Shown: positions 1-8,616, counted from the stretch's first letter. The stretch: 64,000 nt of DNA from Sinorhizobium garamanticum (GCF_029892065.1 NZ_CP120373.1:3293001-3357000), one strand, 5' to 3'. The notes: generated by a model from the letters alone, not told the origin. Translations and numbers: made by a program.

Positions 1-258
1 ATCCGAGACGCTGGCAGCGTCCTTCTGGATTACCTTCCGGCCGGCGAGGACTTGCCTGAGGAAATCCGCGCCGCGATCGAGAAGGACGGCGACCGCATCA
101 CTGATCTCCACGTCTGGCAGCTCGGCCCCGGTCATCACGGCGCCATCGTCTCGCTGGTGACGAAAAACCCGCAAAGCCCGTCGCTCTATCGCGACAAGCT
201 CGCGCATCTGCACGAACTTTCCCATGTGACGGTCGAAGTCGAGCGCCTGGCGGCATGA
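1..258 (+). CDS. dmeF: Cation diffusion facilitator (CDF) family transporter, C-terminal part (5' end outside window)
   Basis: Only the last 85 codons lie in the window; the frame is open from base 1 and stops at 258. The residues after IRDAGSVLLDYLP form the cytoplasmic C-terminal domain of CDF divalent-metal/proton antiporters. DLHVWQLGPGHHGAIVSL matches the DmeF branch, which exports cobalt and nickel from the cytoplasm across the inner membrane. The metal-binding transmembrane residues and any His-rich loop are upstream of the window, so substrate choice cannot be checked. A RIME-like repeat begins about 25 bases after the stop. The CDF assignment is confident; the dmeF symbol is from resemblance only. 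Confidence 0.75.
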   Translation: MRDAGSVLLDYLPAGEDLPEEIRAAIEKDGDRITDLHVWQLGPGHHGAIVSLVTKNPQSPSLYRDKLAHLHELSHVTVEVERLAA

Positions 259-281
259 CTTCGGCGCTCCTTCGGGCTACT

Positions 282-382
282 TCATGTCTCCTTAAATCGT
301 AACCGGTTTAAGGACAAAAACATGCGCAATTCAAAGTGCTACAGCGTCCTCTGTGCGTCTGAAAGACGTACGGCGCTGTAGA
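282..382 (+). repeat. RIME-like intergenic mosaic repeat, full copy
   Basis: About 100 bases made of two imperfect inverted repeats: a first stem around TTAAATCGTAACCGGTTTAA, then AATTCAAAGTGCTACAGCG and a second stem ending CGGCGCTGTAGA. Closely similar copies occur at 24198-24300 and 34093-34199, inverted copies at 16441-16536 and 48092-48190, and partial ones at 1590-1630 and 30456-30502. The structure matches the RIME element of Rhizobium and Sinorhizobium as I know it. It fills much of the gap between the CDF gene and the diguanylate cyclase gene. Confidence 0.8.
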
Positions 383-524
383 CGGTGGCAGGCCGCGGCT
401 GCCGCCTATCCGACGCGACCGCGGGTTGCGTCGAGGTGTGGCGGGAAGTCGCAGCAAGTTGCTTCTGGAACGCAAGCATCCATTAGGTTATCGAACGTAC
501 CAAGGCGCTCTAAGGAAGACGCGT

Positions 525-1584
525 GTGAACGGTACGATGCATTTTTTCAACAGTCTGGGTCTGATGGCGTTGCTGGCCATCTTCTACGGCTCGTTGCTGC
601 GCCGGCGCATGTCAGCGACGCTCCGCAAGGCGGTCATGGGCGTGCTGTTCGGAGGTGCGGCGGCGATCGCGGTTCTCCAGCCGATCTATCTCGGCTCCGG
701 CGTGCTGGTCGATGCGCGCAACCTCATCGTCGGCTGCGCTTGTGCTTTCTTCGGTCCGCTCGGCGCTTCGGCAACCCTTGTCATTACGGCGATCGCTCGC
801 GTCCATGCCGGCGGGCCTGGCATCGATGGTGATTGCCTATCTGATGGGAGCTGCGTGGGAGCGGTCGGTGCGACCGCGCTTGAATAGCACCTTCCTAAGC
901 TTCCTTGCGCTCGGCGCGATGATTTCCGTGAGCCTGCTCGGCACAGTGCTGCTGCCTGCCGATCTGCGAATGAAACTGCTCACGGAGGTCGGCCTCTTCA
1001 GCACTGGCTTCAATCTCCTGGGCGCGGTTGTTCTCGGCAGTTTCATCGAAAGGGAACGGCGGCACGCAGCGCGCGAGTCGAGACTGAGCAACGAAGCAAA
1101 GACCGATCCGCTGACCGGTCTTCTGAACCGGCGCAGCTTCCAGGAGCGCTACGAACGCCAGACGCAGGGACGCAACCGCACCGGTTCGGCCCTGCTGGTG
1201 GTCGATCTCGACCATTTCAAGAGCGTCAACGACGCCAACGGCCACGACGTCGGGGACATCGTGCTGCAATCCGTGGGACGCCTTTTGACCGAGACGGTGC
1301 GGCAAAGCGATGTCGTTGCCAGAATAGGCGGCGAGGAGTTCGTCGTTTTCCTGCCCAACACGGAACTCGGCAACGCACGGCTTTTGGCGGAGCGTATACG
1401 ACAGAATGTCCAGCGAGCAGGTGTCGAGGTCGAAGGCAGGCAAATCAGGATCACAACCAGCGTCGGCGGGCACTGGCATCACGGCATCGTCGACCTTGCT
1501 GTGGCGCTGAAACGGGCTGACATCGCCCTTTACCGGGCGAAGGAAGGCGGCCGCAACCGCGTGGAGTTCAGCCCGGCGGCCTGA
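525..1584 (+). pseudogene. Diguanylate cyclase with N-terminal LytS-like membrane region, split by a one-base frameshift
   Basis: A GTG at 525 follows AAGGAAG by six bases and opens a frame with hydrophobic segments (MHFFNSLGLMALLAIFYGSL, then IVGCACAFFGPLGASATLV) typical of the 5TM receptor region of LytS-type proteins. This frame ends at 887. The protein continues in another frame, starting VIAYLMGAAW near 830 and running to 1584 with a full GGDEF domain: DPLTGLLNRRSF, DLDHFKSVNDANGHDVGD, active site GGEEF and an RxxD inhibitory site (RQSD) just upstream. Deleting one base near 816 restores a continuous reading ...ARVHAGGLASMVIAYLMG. If real, no full-length membrane-anchored c-di-GMP synthase is made; an internal start would give a soluble GGDEF fragment. 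A sequencing error is the alternative. Confidence 0.75.
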
Positions 1585-1589
1585 GCGCC

Positions 1590-1630
1590 TGCTGCATGTT
1601 TCCTTGAACGTAGTCGATTTAAGGACGAGG
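1590..1630 (+). repeat. Partial RIME-like repeat (first stem only)
   Basis: CTGCATGTTTCCTTGAACG followed by GATTTAAGGACGAG matches only the first half of the element at 34093-34199. It lies directly after the diguanylate cyclase stop codon. Confidence 0.5.
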
Positions 1631-1750
1631 CCTTCGTGATGGATGTGAGGAAAGAAGCCGATTTTGCGGCGGCCATCCGGAGAAACTGATCAGGGTGGCC
1701 GCAGATCGTCGCCCGTCTGCATGACCGAAAGTCGTCCGCGGCACCCGCAA

Positions 1751-1783
1751 ACAAAAAGGGCATTCCGTTTAGGGAATGCCCTT
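1751..1783 (-). terminator. Rho-independent terminator of the DUF1127 gene
   Basis: Read on the minus strand, AAGGGCATTCC and GGAATGCCCTT form a perfect 11-bp stem with a six-base loop, followed by TTTTTGT. It lies about 50 bases downstream of the DUF1127 stop at 1836. Confidence 0.8.
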
Positions 1784-1835
1784 CAGAGGTCAAGTCTTGC
1801 CCTACATCGGGCGGGGGGATATTTGGCGTCGGCGC

Positions 1836-2042
1836 TCATTGTTCGCTCTTATGGGCCTCATGCACCTCGTCGTCCGCGGACGGGAAGCCGATATCCTTCA
1901 GCGTGTCGTAGGACAGGCTTTCCAGGACGACTTCATTGCGGTGCCGCTTCCAGGCGGCCCAGGCGCGGGCGCGCAAGTTGAAGAGGCCGGGCAGGGCGGA
2001 CAGCCCGTGGCTCGATGACGATGAAAACTGGTTCGTAGACAT
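1836..2042 (-). CDS. DUF1127 small protein
   Basis: A 68-residue protein with an Arg-rich helical core followed by LESLSYDTLKDIGFPS, the signature of the DUF1127 (YjiS-like) family. These small proteins are abundant in Rhizobiales; some have been linked to phosphate, carbon or RNA metabolism, but no biochemical role can be read here. The N-terminus is Ser-rich (SSSSSHG). A strong terminator follows at 1751-1783, so the gene is probably monocistronic. A second DUF1127 gene is at 4560-4811. Confidence 0.8.
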   Translation of the reverse strand: MSTNQFSSSSSHGLSALPGLFNLRARAWAAWKRHRNEVVLESLSYDTLKDIGFPSADDEVHEAHKSEQ

Positions 2043-2165
2043 TTCTGGTTCCTTCTGAGCTTCTCAAAAGGTCGCGACCATGATGGTAGATATGGCGCAA
2101 CCTCATTGATCATTCAAACGAATATGTTTGATGTTTTCCATCAAACATGGTGATCGGTTGCCGCC

Positions 2166-2501
2166 TCACACAACAACTTTATCCGAAGGCGTCGCCGGAT
2201 GTTGTTCCATGAGTAACAGGTCGTTCCTGACCCTCGCCGGAAGTCTCGCCAATTCGCGGCGGGTTTCCACCCGATTCCTGGCGATGTTGTTGGCGCGCCG
2301 CCTCGTGGCGATCCGGTCGATGAAGGACCGGGCGTGCGACAGGATGGCGAGCACCATGTCGTCATCGCCTGAGGCAAGCGCCACGGTTTCCGGCTGAAGC
2401 CGGACGACCGTATCCGGTTTGACGGCGGCGGCCATCTGCCCGTCGGTTTTCATGTATGAGGCGTTGCCGTGCGGCGTAATCACCAGTGTCAACGCGGACA
2501 T
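2166..2501 (-). CDS. Hypothetical protein, 111 aa, divergent from a LysR gene
   Basis: I do not recognise this protein. It is supported by a strong ribosome binding site, AAGGAGGAAGCTC directly before the ATG at 2501, and by its divergent placement next to the LysR gene at 2720. The protein starts MSALTLVITPHG, has no clear signal peptide or membrane segment, and its C-terminal half is Arg-rich (IATRRRANNIARNR). A LysR regulator often controls the gene facing it, so the two may be functionally linked; this is inference. Confidence 0.6.
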   Translation of the reverse strand: MSALTLVITPHGNASYMKTDGQMAAAVKPDTVVRLQPETVALASGDDDMVLAILSHARSFIDRIATRRRANNIARNRVETRRELARLPARVRNDLLLMEQHPATPSDKVVV

Positions 2502-2719
2502 GAGCTTCCTCCTTTTCGAGATCGCGCTGCCAATCCAGAAGCATGAACGGGACCCGTTCCTCTCAAGTTTCGACGGATGCGGGCGGAAAACATCGCTCCG
2601 ACCCCTCTCTCGTCCTGCCCTGGATCTTCCTTGCAGCTTGACTATCGCTCACGCTTGATGTTCAATCAAACGAAATGAACTCATGTTATCTTTCAGATTT
2701 TCTGAATGAGGATATCGCC

Positions 2720-3610
2720 ATGAACATGATGTTGCGCCACGCGCTTCCGCTGCTTGAGATGGATGTCCTGAAGACCTTTGTCGCCATCGCGGAAACGGGC
2801 AACTTCACCACCGCGGCGGAGACTGTCTACCGCACGCCGTCGGCCGTCTCGATGCAGATCAAGAAGCTGGAGGAACTGCTCGGCTGCACGCTGTTTCTGC
2901 GTGACGCGCGCTCGGTGTCGCTGACGCCGAAGGGCGAGTTGCTGCTCGGCTTTGCCCGCCGGCTTCTGTCGCTCAACAATGAAACGGTGTCGCGCTTCCT
3001 TCTGCCCGACATGAACGGCGTTGTCCGGGTGGGCGCGCCGGAGGATGTCGGCGAACGGATCCTGCCGGACGTCTTGAAGCGCTTTGCCGAGTCCTATCCA
3101 AATGTCACCGTCGACGTATCGATCGGCATGAGCAACGCCATGCGCAAGCGCGTCGACGAGCACCGGCTGGACATCGCCATCTTCAACAGCCTGACCGACG
3201 ATGTGCCGAAGGGCACGGAAATCCTGATGCAGGAAAAGCTCGTCTGGGCCGGCGCGAAATGCGGCAATGCGCATCTGCGCGATCCTCTGCCGGTTTCGAT
3301 GTGGGAGGACGGCTGCGTCTGGCGCGCCGATGCGGTCGAGAAACTGTCGCGGGCCGGCCGCAAGTTCCGCGTCGCGTTCCTCAGCGCCTATACGACCGGG
3401 CAGCGGGCGGCGGTGCTGGCGGGCCTCGCCATTGCGCCGCTGCCGCGCTACCTCGTCCGCGGCGAGATGGTCCAACTCGGCGAACACGACGGCCTGCCTG
3501 ATCTCGGCCATTACGACATCGGGCTCAAGGTCATCGAGGATGCACCGGCACCGGTGCTGGCGGTCGCCGATCATGTGCGTGCCGCCTTTGCCGAACTGCA
3601 GCTGCAGTAG
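2720..3610 (+). CDS. LysR-family transcriptional regulator
   Basis: Protein of 296 residues. The winged helix-turn-helix is near residues 14-75 (LKTFVAIAETGNFTTAAE, then TPSAVSMQIKKLEELLGC), followed by a linker helix and a periplasmic-binding-protein-like effector domain. I chose the ATG at 2720, which has GAGGA seven bases upstream, over the in-frame ATG at 2675, which adds a non-conserved extension. The 218-base gap to the divergent gene at 2501 should hold both promoters and the operator. The effector is unknown. Confidence 0.9.
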   Translation: MNMMLRHALPLLEMDVLKTFVAIAETGNFTTAAETVYRTPSAVSMQIKKLEELLGCTLFLRDARSVSLTPKGELLLGFARRLLSLNNETVSRFLLPDMNGVVRVGAPEDVGERILPDVLKRFAESYPNVTVDVSIGMSNAMRKRVDEHRLDIAIFNSLTDDVPKGTEILMQEKLVWAGAKCGNAHLRDPLPVSMWEDGCVWRADAVEKLSRAGRKFRVAFLSAYTTGQRAAVLAGLAIAPLPRYLVRGEMVQLGEHDGLPDLGHYDIGLKVIEDAPAPVLAVADHVRAAFAELQLQ

Positions 3611-3704
3611 ATCCGTTCAATTTAGCGTCACGTTCGGGGGCGCCGCGTGTTCGATCGAATACGCGGCGCTTCGTTTTCCGGGGCTTTTGCTGCACGTCTT
3701 CAGA

Positions 3705-3746
3705 TTGACAGAAATAAGTCTCGGCTTATAATAAGTCATGACTTAT
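3705..3746 (+). promoter_or_regulatory. Sigma-70 promoter and ArsR operator overlapping the arsR-like start codon
   Basis: A near-ideal promoter is present: TTGACA at 3705-3710, a 16-base spacer, and TATAAT at 3727-3732. The ATG of the ArsR-family gene is at 3738, only five bases after the -10 box, so the predicted transcription start falls on or next to the start codon. ATAAGTCATGACTTAT at 3731-3746 is a perfect 16-bp palindrome covering the -10 end and the ATG. An imperfect copy (ATAAGTC and GGCTTAT) sits in the promoter spacer. This is what an autorepressor site of a small ArsR dimer looks like. Confidence 0.75.
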
Positions 3747-4049
3747 GAAGATAGATTGTTCGCGGCCCTTTCCGACCCGACCCGGCGCGCGATTTTCGAG
3801 CGTGTCGCGGAGCAGCGGCAGTCGGTCGCCGAACTGGCGCGGGTGATGCCGGTGTCGCAGCCGGCGATTTCGCAGCATTTGAAGGTTCTGAAGGAAGCGC
3901 GGCTCGTGCGGGACGAGCCTTCGGGCGCGCGTCGGATCTATTCGATCGATCCGGAAGGGCTGGGCCCCCTCCGAGCGTGGCTTGACCGCTTCTGGAGCAA
4001 GCAGCTCGCAGCCTTCAAGGCCGCGGTCGAGACGGCGGACGATCCCTGA
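3738..4049 (+). CDS. ArsR-family transcriptional regulator
   Basis: A 103-residue winged-helix protein: LFAALSDPTRRAIFERVAEQ, then the recognition region VMPVSQPAISQHLKVLKEA and the wing LVRDEPSGARRIYSID. It has no Cys metal-site motif, placing it with the non-metal ArsR group usually paired with an AHSA1/SRPBCC gene, which follows here after 26 bases. No Shine-Dalgarno sequence can fit between the promoter and the ATG, suggesting a leaderless message. The palindrome over the start codon suggests autorepression. Confidence 0.9.
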   Translation: MTYEDRLFAALSDPTRRAIFERVAEQRQSVAELARVMPVSQPAISQHLKVLKEARLVRDEPSGARRIYSIDPEGLGPLRAWLDRFWSKQLAAFKAAVETADDP

Positions 4050-4075
4050 AATATTATCAAACGGGAGAAAGCAAC

Positions 4076-4540
4076 ATGAACAAGATCGAGCCGACGCCGG
4101 TCCGCAAGTCCGTCACCGTGCGCGCGTCGCCGGAAAGGGCGTTCGACGTCTTCGTCAGCGGCATGGGAACCTGGTGGATCAAGGACCATAGCGTGTCGCA
4201 ATCCGGTCAGAAGACGGTGGTCGTCGAGGCCGTTGCCGGGGGGCGCTGGTACGAAATCGGCAAAGCCGGCGAGGAGTGCGACTGGGGACGCGTCATCGAT
4301 TGCGATCGACCGAACCGCATCTTATTCGCCTGGCAGCTCAACGCCGATTTCACCTTCGACCCGGAGTTTTACACTGAGGTGGAAGTCCTCTTCGAGGCGA
4401 AGGGCGATGAGACGACAGTAACCCTCGAACACCGCCACCTTGGGAATTACGGCGCGAAGGCCGAAGAGATGCACGGCATGTTCGATTCCGAGAGAGGCTG
4501 GGGGGCATCGCTCGCCTCCTATGCCGCCAAGGTAGCGTAA
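4076..4540 (+). CDS. SRPBCC (AHSA1-like) domain protein
   Basis: A 154-residue protein of the START/Bet v1-like AHSA1 group: it opens with IEPTPVRKSVTVRASPERAF, has the conserved GGRWYEIGKAGEECDWGRV region, and ends with a helix after ETTVTLEHRHLG. These proteins form a hydrophobic pocket for small ligands; the substrate is unknown. It lies 26 bases after the arsR-like gene with GGGAGAAAGCAAC before the ATG, so the two form one operon. Genes in this arrangement are usually repressed by the ArsR partner. Confidence 0.85.
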   Translation: MNKIEPTPVRKSVTVRASPERAFDVFVSGMGTWWIKDHSVSQSGQKTVVVEAVAGGRWYEIGKAGEECDWGRVIDCDRPNRILFAWQLNADFTFDPEFYTEVEVLFEAKGDETTVTLEHRHLGNYGAKAEEMHGMFDSERGWGASLASYAAKVA

Positions 4541-4559
4541 GGTCTCGGCTGCGCCCTGG

Positions 4560-4811
4560 TCACCGCATGGACATCAAGTTAGCCACGAGGCCGGCCTTGA
4601 CCTCGATCGCAGGCTTCGCCCCGAGCGCGCCTGTCGGATAGCCGATGTCCTGCAGCTCGTCGGGGCTGAGGCTCTCAAGCGCCTTGAGTGTCTGCGCGTG
4701 CCGGCGCCGCTTTGCAAACTCAGCTGCAGCAAAGGCGAGACGCTCTTTTAGAGCGTGAACGATATCGCCGGTGTGGGTTGCGTATCCGGAGTGATAGTCT
4801 GCGGTAGCCAT
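4560..4811 (-). CDS. DUF1127 small protein
   Basis: The ATG at 4811 is preceded by GGAGG with five bases of spacing and gives an 83-residue protein (MATADYHSGY...). A longer in-frame extension to 4910 lacks support. The core ends LKALESLSPDELQDIGYPTG, the DUF1127 signature, followed by a C-terminal tail. It ends 19 bases from the SRPBCC gene and converges on it. It is the second DUF1127 gene in 3 kb; role unknown. Confidence 0.75.
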   Translation of the reverse strand: MATADYHSGYATHTGDIVHALKERLAFAAAEFAKRRRHAQTLKALESLSPDELQDIGYPTGALGAKPAIEVKAGLVANLMSMR

Positions 4812-4982
4812 CTCGGCCTCCATCTTCGAATTGATGGACGCAAGTTGCCATGGCCGCGTTTTACCGCTGTTCAGGCGGGAGTGAAATGCAGGTGAGGCCG
4901 AAGGGGACAAGCGCTAAATCTGCGTTAAATCGAACGCAATCGATGCTAACGTGGCCCGTATTTTGTGAAACGGAGCCAGCGC

Positions 4983-6971
4983 ATGCGCATTCGGTTGCTC
5001 GGGGAGCTCACCGTCGTTTCGCCGTCGGATCAACCGGTTCGGTTCACGACGCGCAAGACCGCGCTCGTCTTTGCCGCCCTGGTGTTGGCAGGACGCCGGG
5101 GCGTGCGACGAGCCTTGCTGGCCGATAGCTTCTGGCCGGGGCGTGGCGAGGCGCAGGCGCGCAACAGCCTGCGCCAGGCGCTCGTCGACATCAGGCACGC
5201 TTTCCCGGCCGGCAATCGCGCAGCGATCGAGATCGAGTCCGACCTTGAGACGGTCGCCCTTGCCGCCGGCTCAAGCGAGGCCGACCTCTGGGTCTTCGAT
5301 CACCTGATCGAACAGGGCGGGATCGGTAACCTTGCGGCTGCGGCGGAGCTTTATCGCGGCGATCTCCTCTCTGAGACCTCGATTCCCGACGAGCTCGAAC
5401 AATCGTTCCAGCCGCACCGCAGCAACTACCGGCAGAAGGCGCTGCAGCTCGTCGAGCGGTTGAGCCGCGATCTGAAGGCTGGCGGCGACACGGCGGGCGA
5501 CCAGGCCTGCGAGCGCCTGGCGGAGCGGCTGCTGGCCTCCGAACCCGCCGCCGAGGAAGCGCACCGCGCCATGATCCGTATCTACCAGCATCGCGGGCAG
5601 GCGAATGCCGCCATGCGGCAATACCTCCTCTGCCGCGAAGCGTTACAGCGCGAACTCGGTGTCGAGCCGGAAGCGGCGACACGGGCACTGATCGAGACGC
5701 CTCTGGAGGCGCCGCCGCCGCAGCCATCCGTCACGGCCGTGCAAAAGGACGCCCATGCCACGGTGCCACGCGAAAGGGAGCAGCCCTCCGTCGTCGTCAT
5801 GCCGTTCGACAATCTGAGCAGCGAAGAGGACGACTATTTCGTCGATGGTGTCGTCGAGGAGATCACCGCGGCGCTGTCGCGCGTTCGCGATTTCTTCGTG
5901 ATCGCCCGCCAGTCGGCCTTCACCTACAAGGGCCGCTTCATCGATGTGCGCGAAGTCGGGGCCGAGCTCGGCGTTTCCTATGTGGTGGAGGGCACGGTTC
6001 GGCGCGGTGGTGACCGTCTGCGCATTTCCGTGCAACTGGTCGATGCGGAGTCGCGCAAGCAACTGTGGTCGGATCGCTACGAGGGGGCGAGCGCGGACCT
6101 GTTCGAGTTCCAGGACCGGATCGCGGCCCAGGTCGCCGGCGCCATCCATCCGGCCGTTCGCCACGCGGAGATTGAATCCGCGACGCGCAAGCCGCCCGCA
6201 AATCTCAGAGCCTACGACCTGGTGATGCGTGCCTTCCCGAAACTCTGGGGGCAGAATGCCGTGGCCATCGCGGAGGCGATGAAGACGCTTCAGGAAGCGC
6301 TGCAGCTCGACCCGAAATATGGCCGCGCGCATGCGCTGCTTGCCTGGTGCCACGCGCTGAACATCACCTATCTCTGGTCGCCAGACCAGGCCGCCGAGTT
6401 GCGGGCGACGCTTGATGCCGTCGATCGGGCATCCGGTCTGGTCGAGGACGACCCGACGGCGCTGACCGCCTGCGGGGCGGCGGTCAGCCTTTCTGGCGAT
6501 CAGCAAAGGGCGGCCGCGCTGATCGAGAGCGCGCTGGCGCTCGATCCGAACAATGCCTGGGCCTGGACCCGGTTCGGCTGGGTCGGGATCTATCAGGACC
6601 AGGCGGCCGAGGCGCAGGAACGGTTCGAGCGGGCGATGCGGCTGAGCCCGCTCGATCCCTTCGTCTTCAACATGCGCATGGGGCTAGGGGCTGCCTACGC
6701 GCTCGCCGGCCGGTTTTCGGAGTCGGTGGCGATCGCGCGGGACGTGGTCACGCGCAATCCCAACGTCACCTGGGCCTATCGTCAACTGGCTGCCTGGGCC
6801 GCCATGAACGACGACATGAAGATCGCCCATTGGGCGGCCGAGCGGTTTCTCGCCATTCAGCCCGACTACACGATCGCCAAATATCTCGCGCTTCCGTCGC
6901 TGCGTGACGTCAGCCGTTTCCGCGAGACGATGGCGGCAGGCATGAAGAAGGCGGGCATGCCGGAGGGTTAG
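4983..6971 (+). CDS. BTAD (SARP-type) transcriptional regulator with TolB-like and TPR regions
   Basis: A 662-residue protein. Residues 1-90 are an OmpR/SARP-type winged helix (MRIRLLGELTV, FTTRKTALVFAALVL, ARNSLRQALVDIRHAFP). Residues about 95-240 form the bacterial transcriptional activation domain ending in GVEPEAATRALI. A TolB-like domain follows (SVVVMPFDNLSSEEDDYFVD, VVEGTVRRGGDRLRISVQL), and the C-terminal third is TPR-like. The same TolB/TPR half occurs behind a class III cyclase at 38043-39800. I chose the ATG at 4983, seven bases after CGGAG, over the GTG at 4965. Its targets are unknown. Confidence 0.85.
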   Translation: MRIRLLGELTVVSPSDQPVRFTTRKTALVFAALVLAGRRGVRRALLADSFWPGRGEAQARNSLRQALVDIRHAFPAGNRAAIEIESDLETVALAAGSSEADLWVFDHLIEQGGIGNLAAAAELYRGDLLSETSIPDELEQSFQPHRSNYRQKALQLVERLSRDLKAGGDTAGDQACERLAERLLASEPAAEEAHRAMIRIYQHRGQANAAMRQYLLCREALQRELGVEPEAATRALIETPLEAPPPQPSVTAVQKDAHATVPREREQPSVVVMPFDNLSSEEDDYFVDGVVEEITAALSRVRDFFVIARQSAFTYKGRFIDVREVGAELGVSYVVEGTVRRGGDRLRISVQLVDAESRKQLWSDRYEGASADLFEFQDRIAAQVAGAIHPAVRHAEIESATRKPPANLRAYDLVMRAFPKLWGQNAVAIAEAMKTLQEALQLDPKYGRAHALLAWCHALNITYLWSPDQAAELRATLDAVDRASGLVEDDPTALTACGAAVSLSGDQQRAAALIESALALDPNNAWAWTRFGWVGIYQDQAAEAQERFERAMRLSPLDPFVFNMRMGLGAAYALAGRFSESVAIARDVVTRNPNVTWAYRQLAAWAAMNDDMKIAHWAAERFLAIQPDYTIAKYLALPSLRDVSRFRETMAAGMKKAGMPEG

Positions 6972-7063
6972 GACGCTGGGCACGCCTATCAGTCGCATGT
7001 CGCACGGCTCGCGCTCGCAGCGGTCCCGGCGCTTGTCGAAATAGCCTATGGCGGCGCCCAGTT

Positions 7064-8218
7064 CTATTTCGCCGGCAGACGCTGCTTGACGATCGCGGCA
7101 TGGAAACGGGCCCCGTGAATCAGCCCGGCATCATTGAAATCGTAGGTCGGATTGTGCAGCGGTGCGGAATCGCGGCCGTTTCCGAGGAAGACGAAGCAGC
7201 CGGGGACGTGCTCGAGGAAGCGCGCGAAATCCTCCGAGCCGGTCATCGGTTCACGGGCCGTGGCGATACGATCCGGTTCGAACACGGTCCTTGCGGCGGC
7301 GAAGGCTTCCCCGACCAGGGCGGCGTCGTTGAGGAGGGGCACGAATTCGCGCGTATAAGTCACTTCGGCGGAGACGTTGTAGGTCAGCGCCGTGCCCTCC
7401 GCGATCACGCGCATCTGCTTCTCGATCTCGGCACTCACTTCCGGCCGGAAGCTGCGTGCATCGCCAAGGATGCGGGCAAGGCCGGGCAGGGCGTTGCGGG
7501 TGCCGTCGGTAATAAGCTCCGTGACCGAGACGACGCCGATATCGGCTGGACTCAAGCGGCGCGAGACGATCGTCTGCAGGTTGGTGACGAGGGCGCAAGC
7601 GGCCACCAGCACTTCGTTGCCGGCGTGCGGACGCGCAGCATGGCCGCCGACGCCCTTGAGGATGATTTCGAAAGTGTCTTCCGCCGACATCATGGCGCCG
7701 GCACGGGTCTCGAAATGGCCGACGGGAAGCCCCGGCATGTTGTGCAGCCCGTAGATTTCCTCGAACGGAAATCGCTCCATCAGGCCATCGTCGAGCATGG
7801 CGAGGGCGCCCTTGCCCCATTCCTCCGCCGGCTGAAAGATGAAGCGTACGGTGCCGTCGAAGCCGCCGTCTTTGGCGAGTAGCTTTGCGGCACCGAGCAA
7901 CATCGTCGTGTGACCGTCGTGGCCGCAGGCATGCATCACGCCCGGGTTTTGCGAGCGATACTCGGCCACTCCCTGTTCCGGAATGCGCAGCGCGTCCATG
8001 TCGGCGCGAAGCGCAATGGCTCGGTTGCCGCTGCCGCGACGGAGTGTGCCGACGACGCCGGTGCCGCCAACGCCTTCGGCGACATCAAGCCCGAACTCCC
8101 TGAGCTTCGCCGCGACGAAGGCGGAGGTCCGCTTCTCCTCGAAACCGAACTCCGGATGGGCGTGGAGATCACGCCGCCATCCCGTCATTTCCCTTTCGAG
8201 CATCGTGAGATCGGTCAT
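7064..8218 (-). CDS. M20 family amidohydrolase (hippurate hydrolase-like)
   Basis: A 384-residue zinc-dependent peptidase/amidohydrolase of the M20D type. Metal-site motifs are present: ALRADMDALRI, HACGHDGHTTMLLGAA, and FIFQPAEEWGKGA with the catalytic Glu, plus the dimerisation-domain motif GGHAARPHAGN. Such enzymes remove acyl or carbamoyl groups from amino acids in the cytoplasm. It is the last gene of an operon dpaL, truncated M20, this gene, with ATGA overlaps at both junctions. The context suggests a role in amino-acid salvage; the substrate is not determined. Confidence 0.88.
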   Translation of the reverse strand: MTDLTMLEREMTGWRRDLHAHPEFGFEEKRTSAFVAAKLREFGLDVAEGVGGTGVVGTLRRGSGNRAIALRADMDALRIPEQGVAEYRSQNPGVMHACGHDGHTTMLLGAAKLLAKDGGFDGTVRFIFQPAEEWGKGALAMLDDGLMERFPFEEIYGLHNMPGLPVGHFETRAGAMMSAEDTFEIILKGVGGHAARPHAGNEVLVAACALVTNLQTIVSRRLSPADIGVVSVTELITDGTRNALPGLARILGDARSFRPEVSAEIEKQMRVIAEGTALTYNVSAEVTYTREFVPLLNDAALVGEAFAAARTVFEPDRIATAREPMTGSEDFARFLEHVPGCFVFLGNGRDSAPLHNPTYDFNDAGLIHGARFHAAIVKQRLPAK

Positions 8219-8616
8219 TGGAACTTTCCTTCAGCGGCTAGGCGTTGGATGACATCGAGCAGGACATTGGCGCCGGCGACAAGATCGGCGTCGGGCGTAT
8301 ATTCGCGCGGGTTGTGGCTGATGCCGCCAACGCTGGGCACGAAAATCATTGCCGCCGGCGCGATCCGCGCGATCATCTGCGCGTCACGGCCGGCGCCGGA
8401 GGTCATGCGTTTCGAAGCGAGGTCGCGCCCGCGGGCTGCCTCCTCGGCGATCTCCAGGTTCGCCTCGCGGAGCCACTGGACAAGCTGATCCCGACCGGCC
8501 GTGTCGGCGTCCGAGGCAGCGAGCCGGGTCAGCCTGCTATCGCCGTCGCGGCCGATTTCGCCGAGGGCGCGGATGCGGCTGAGCAGCCGCTCCGCATTGA
8601 TGGAAAGGGCGCTCAT
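8215..8616 (-). CDS. Internally deleted M20 N-carbamoyl-amino-acid/allantoate hydrolase remnant
   Basis: A 133-residue ORF joins the two ends of a Zn-dependent hydrolase of the AllC/HyuC type. Residues 1-60 (MSALSINAERLLSRI, GRDQLVQWLREANLEI) match the family N-terminus, and from residue about 70 (KRMTSGAGRDAQMIARIAP, FVPSVGGISHNPREY) it is the extreme C-terminus. Family members are about 410 residues, so roughly 280 are missing, including most metal ligands. The frame, start and stop are intact and overlap both neighbours, so it is probably translated but inactive. It may persist only for translational coupling. Confidence 0.75.
   Translation of the reverse strand: MSALSINAERLLSRIRALGEIGRDGDSRLTRLAASDADTAGRDQLVQWLREANLEIAEEAARGRDLASKRMTSGAGRDAQMIARIAPAAMIFVPSVGGISHNPREYTPDADLVAGANVLLDVIQRLAAEGKFQ

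Noticed and set aside
2693..3574. Long minus-strand open frame opposite the LysR gene
   Set aside because: The plus-strand product is a clear LysR protein; the antisense product has no recognisable motif.
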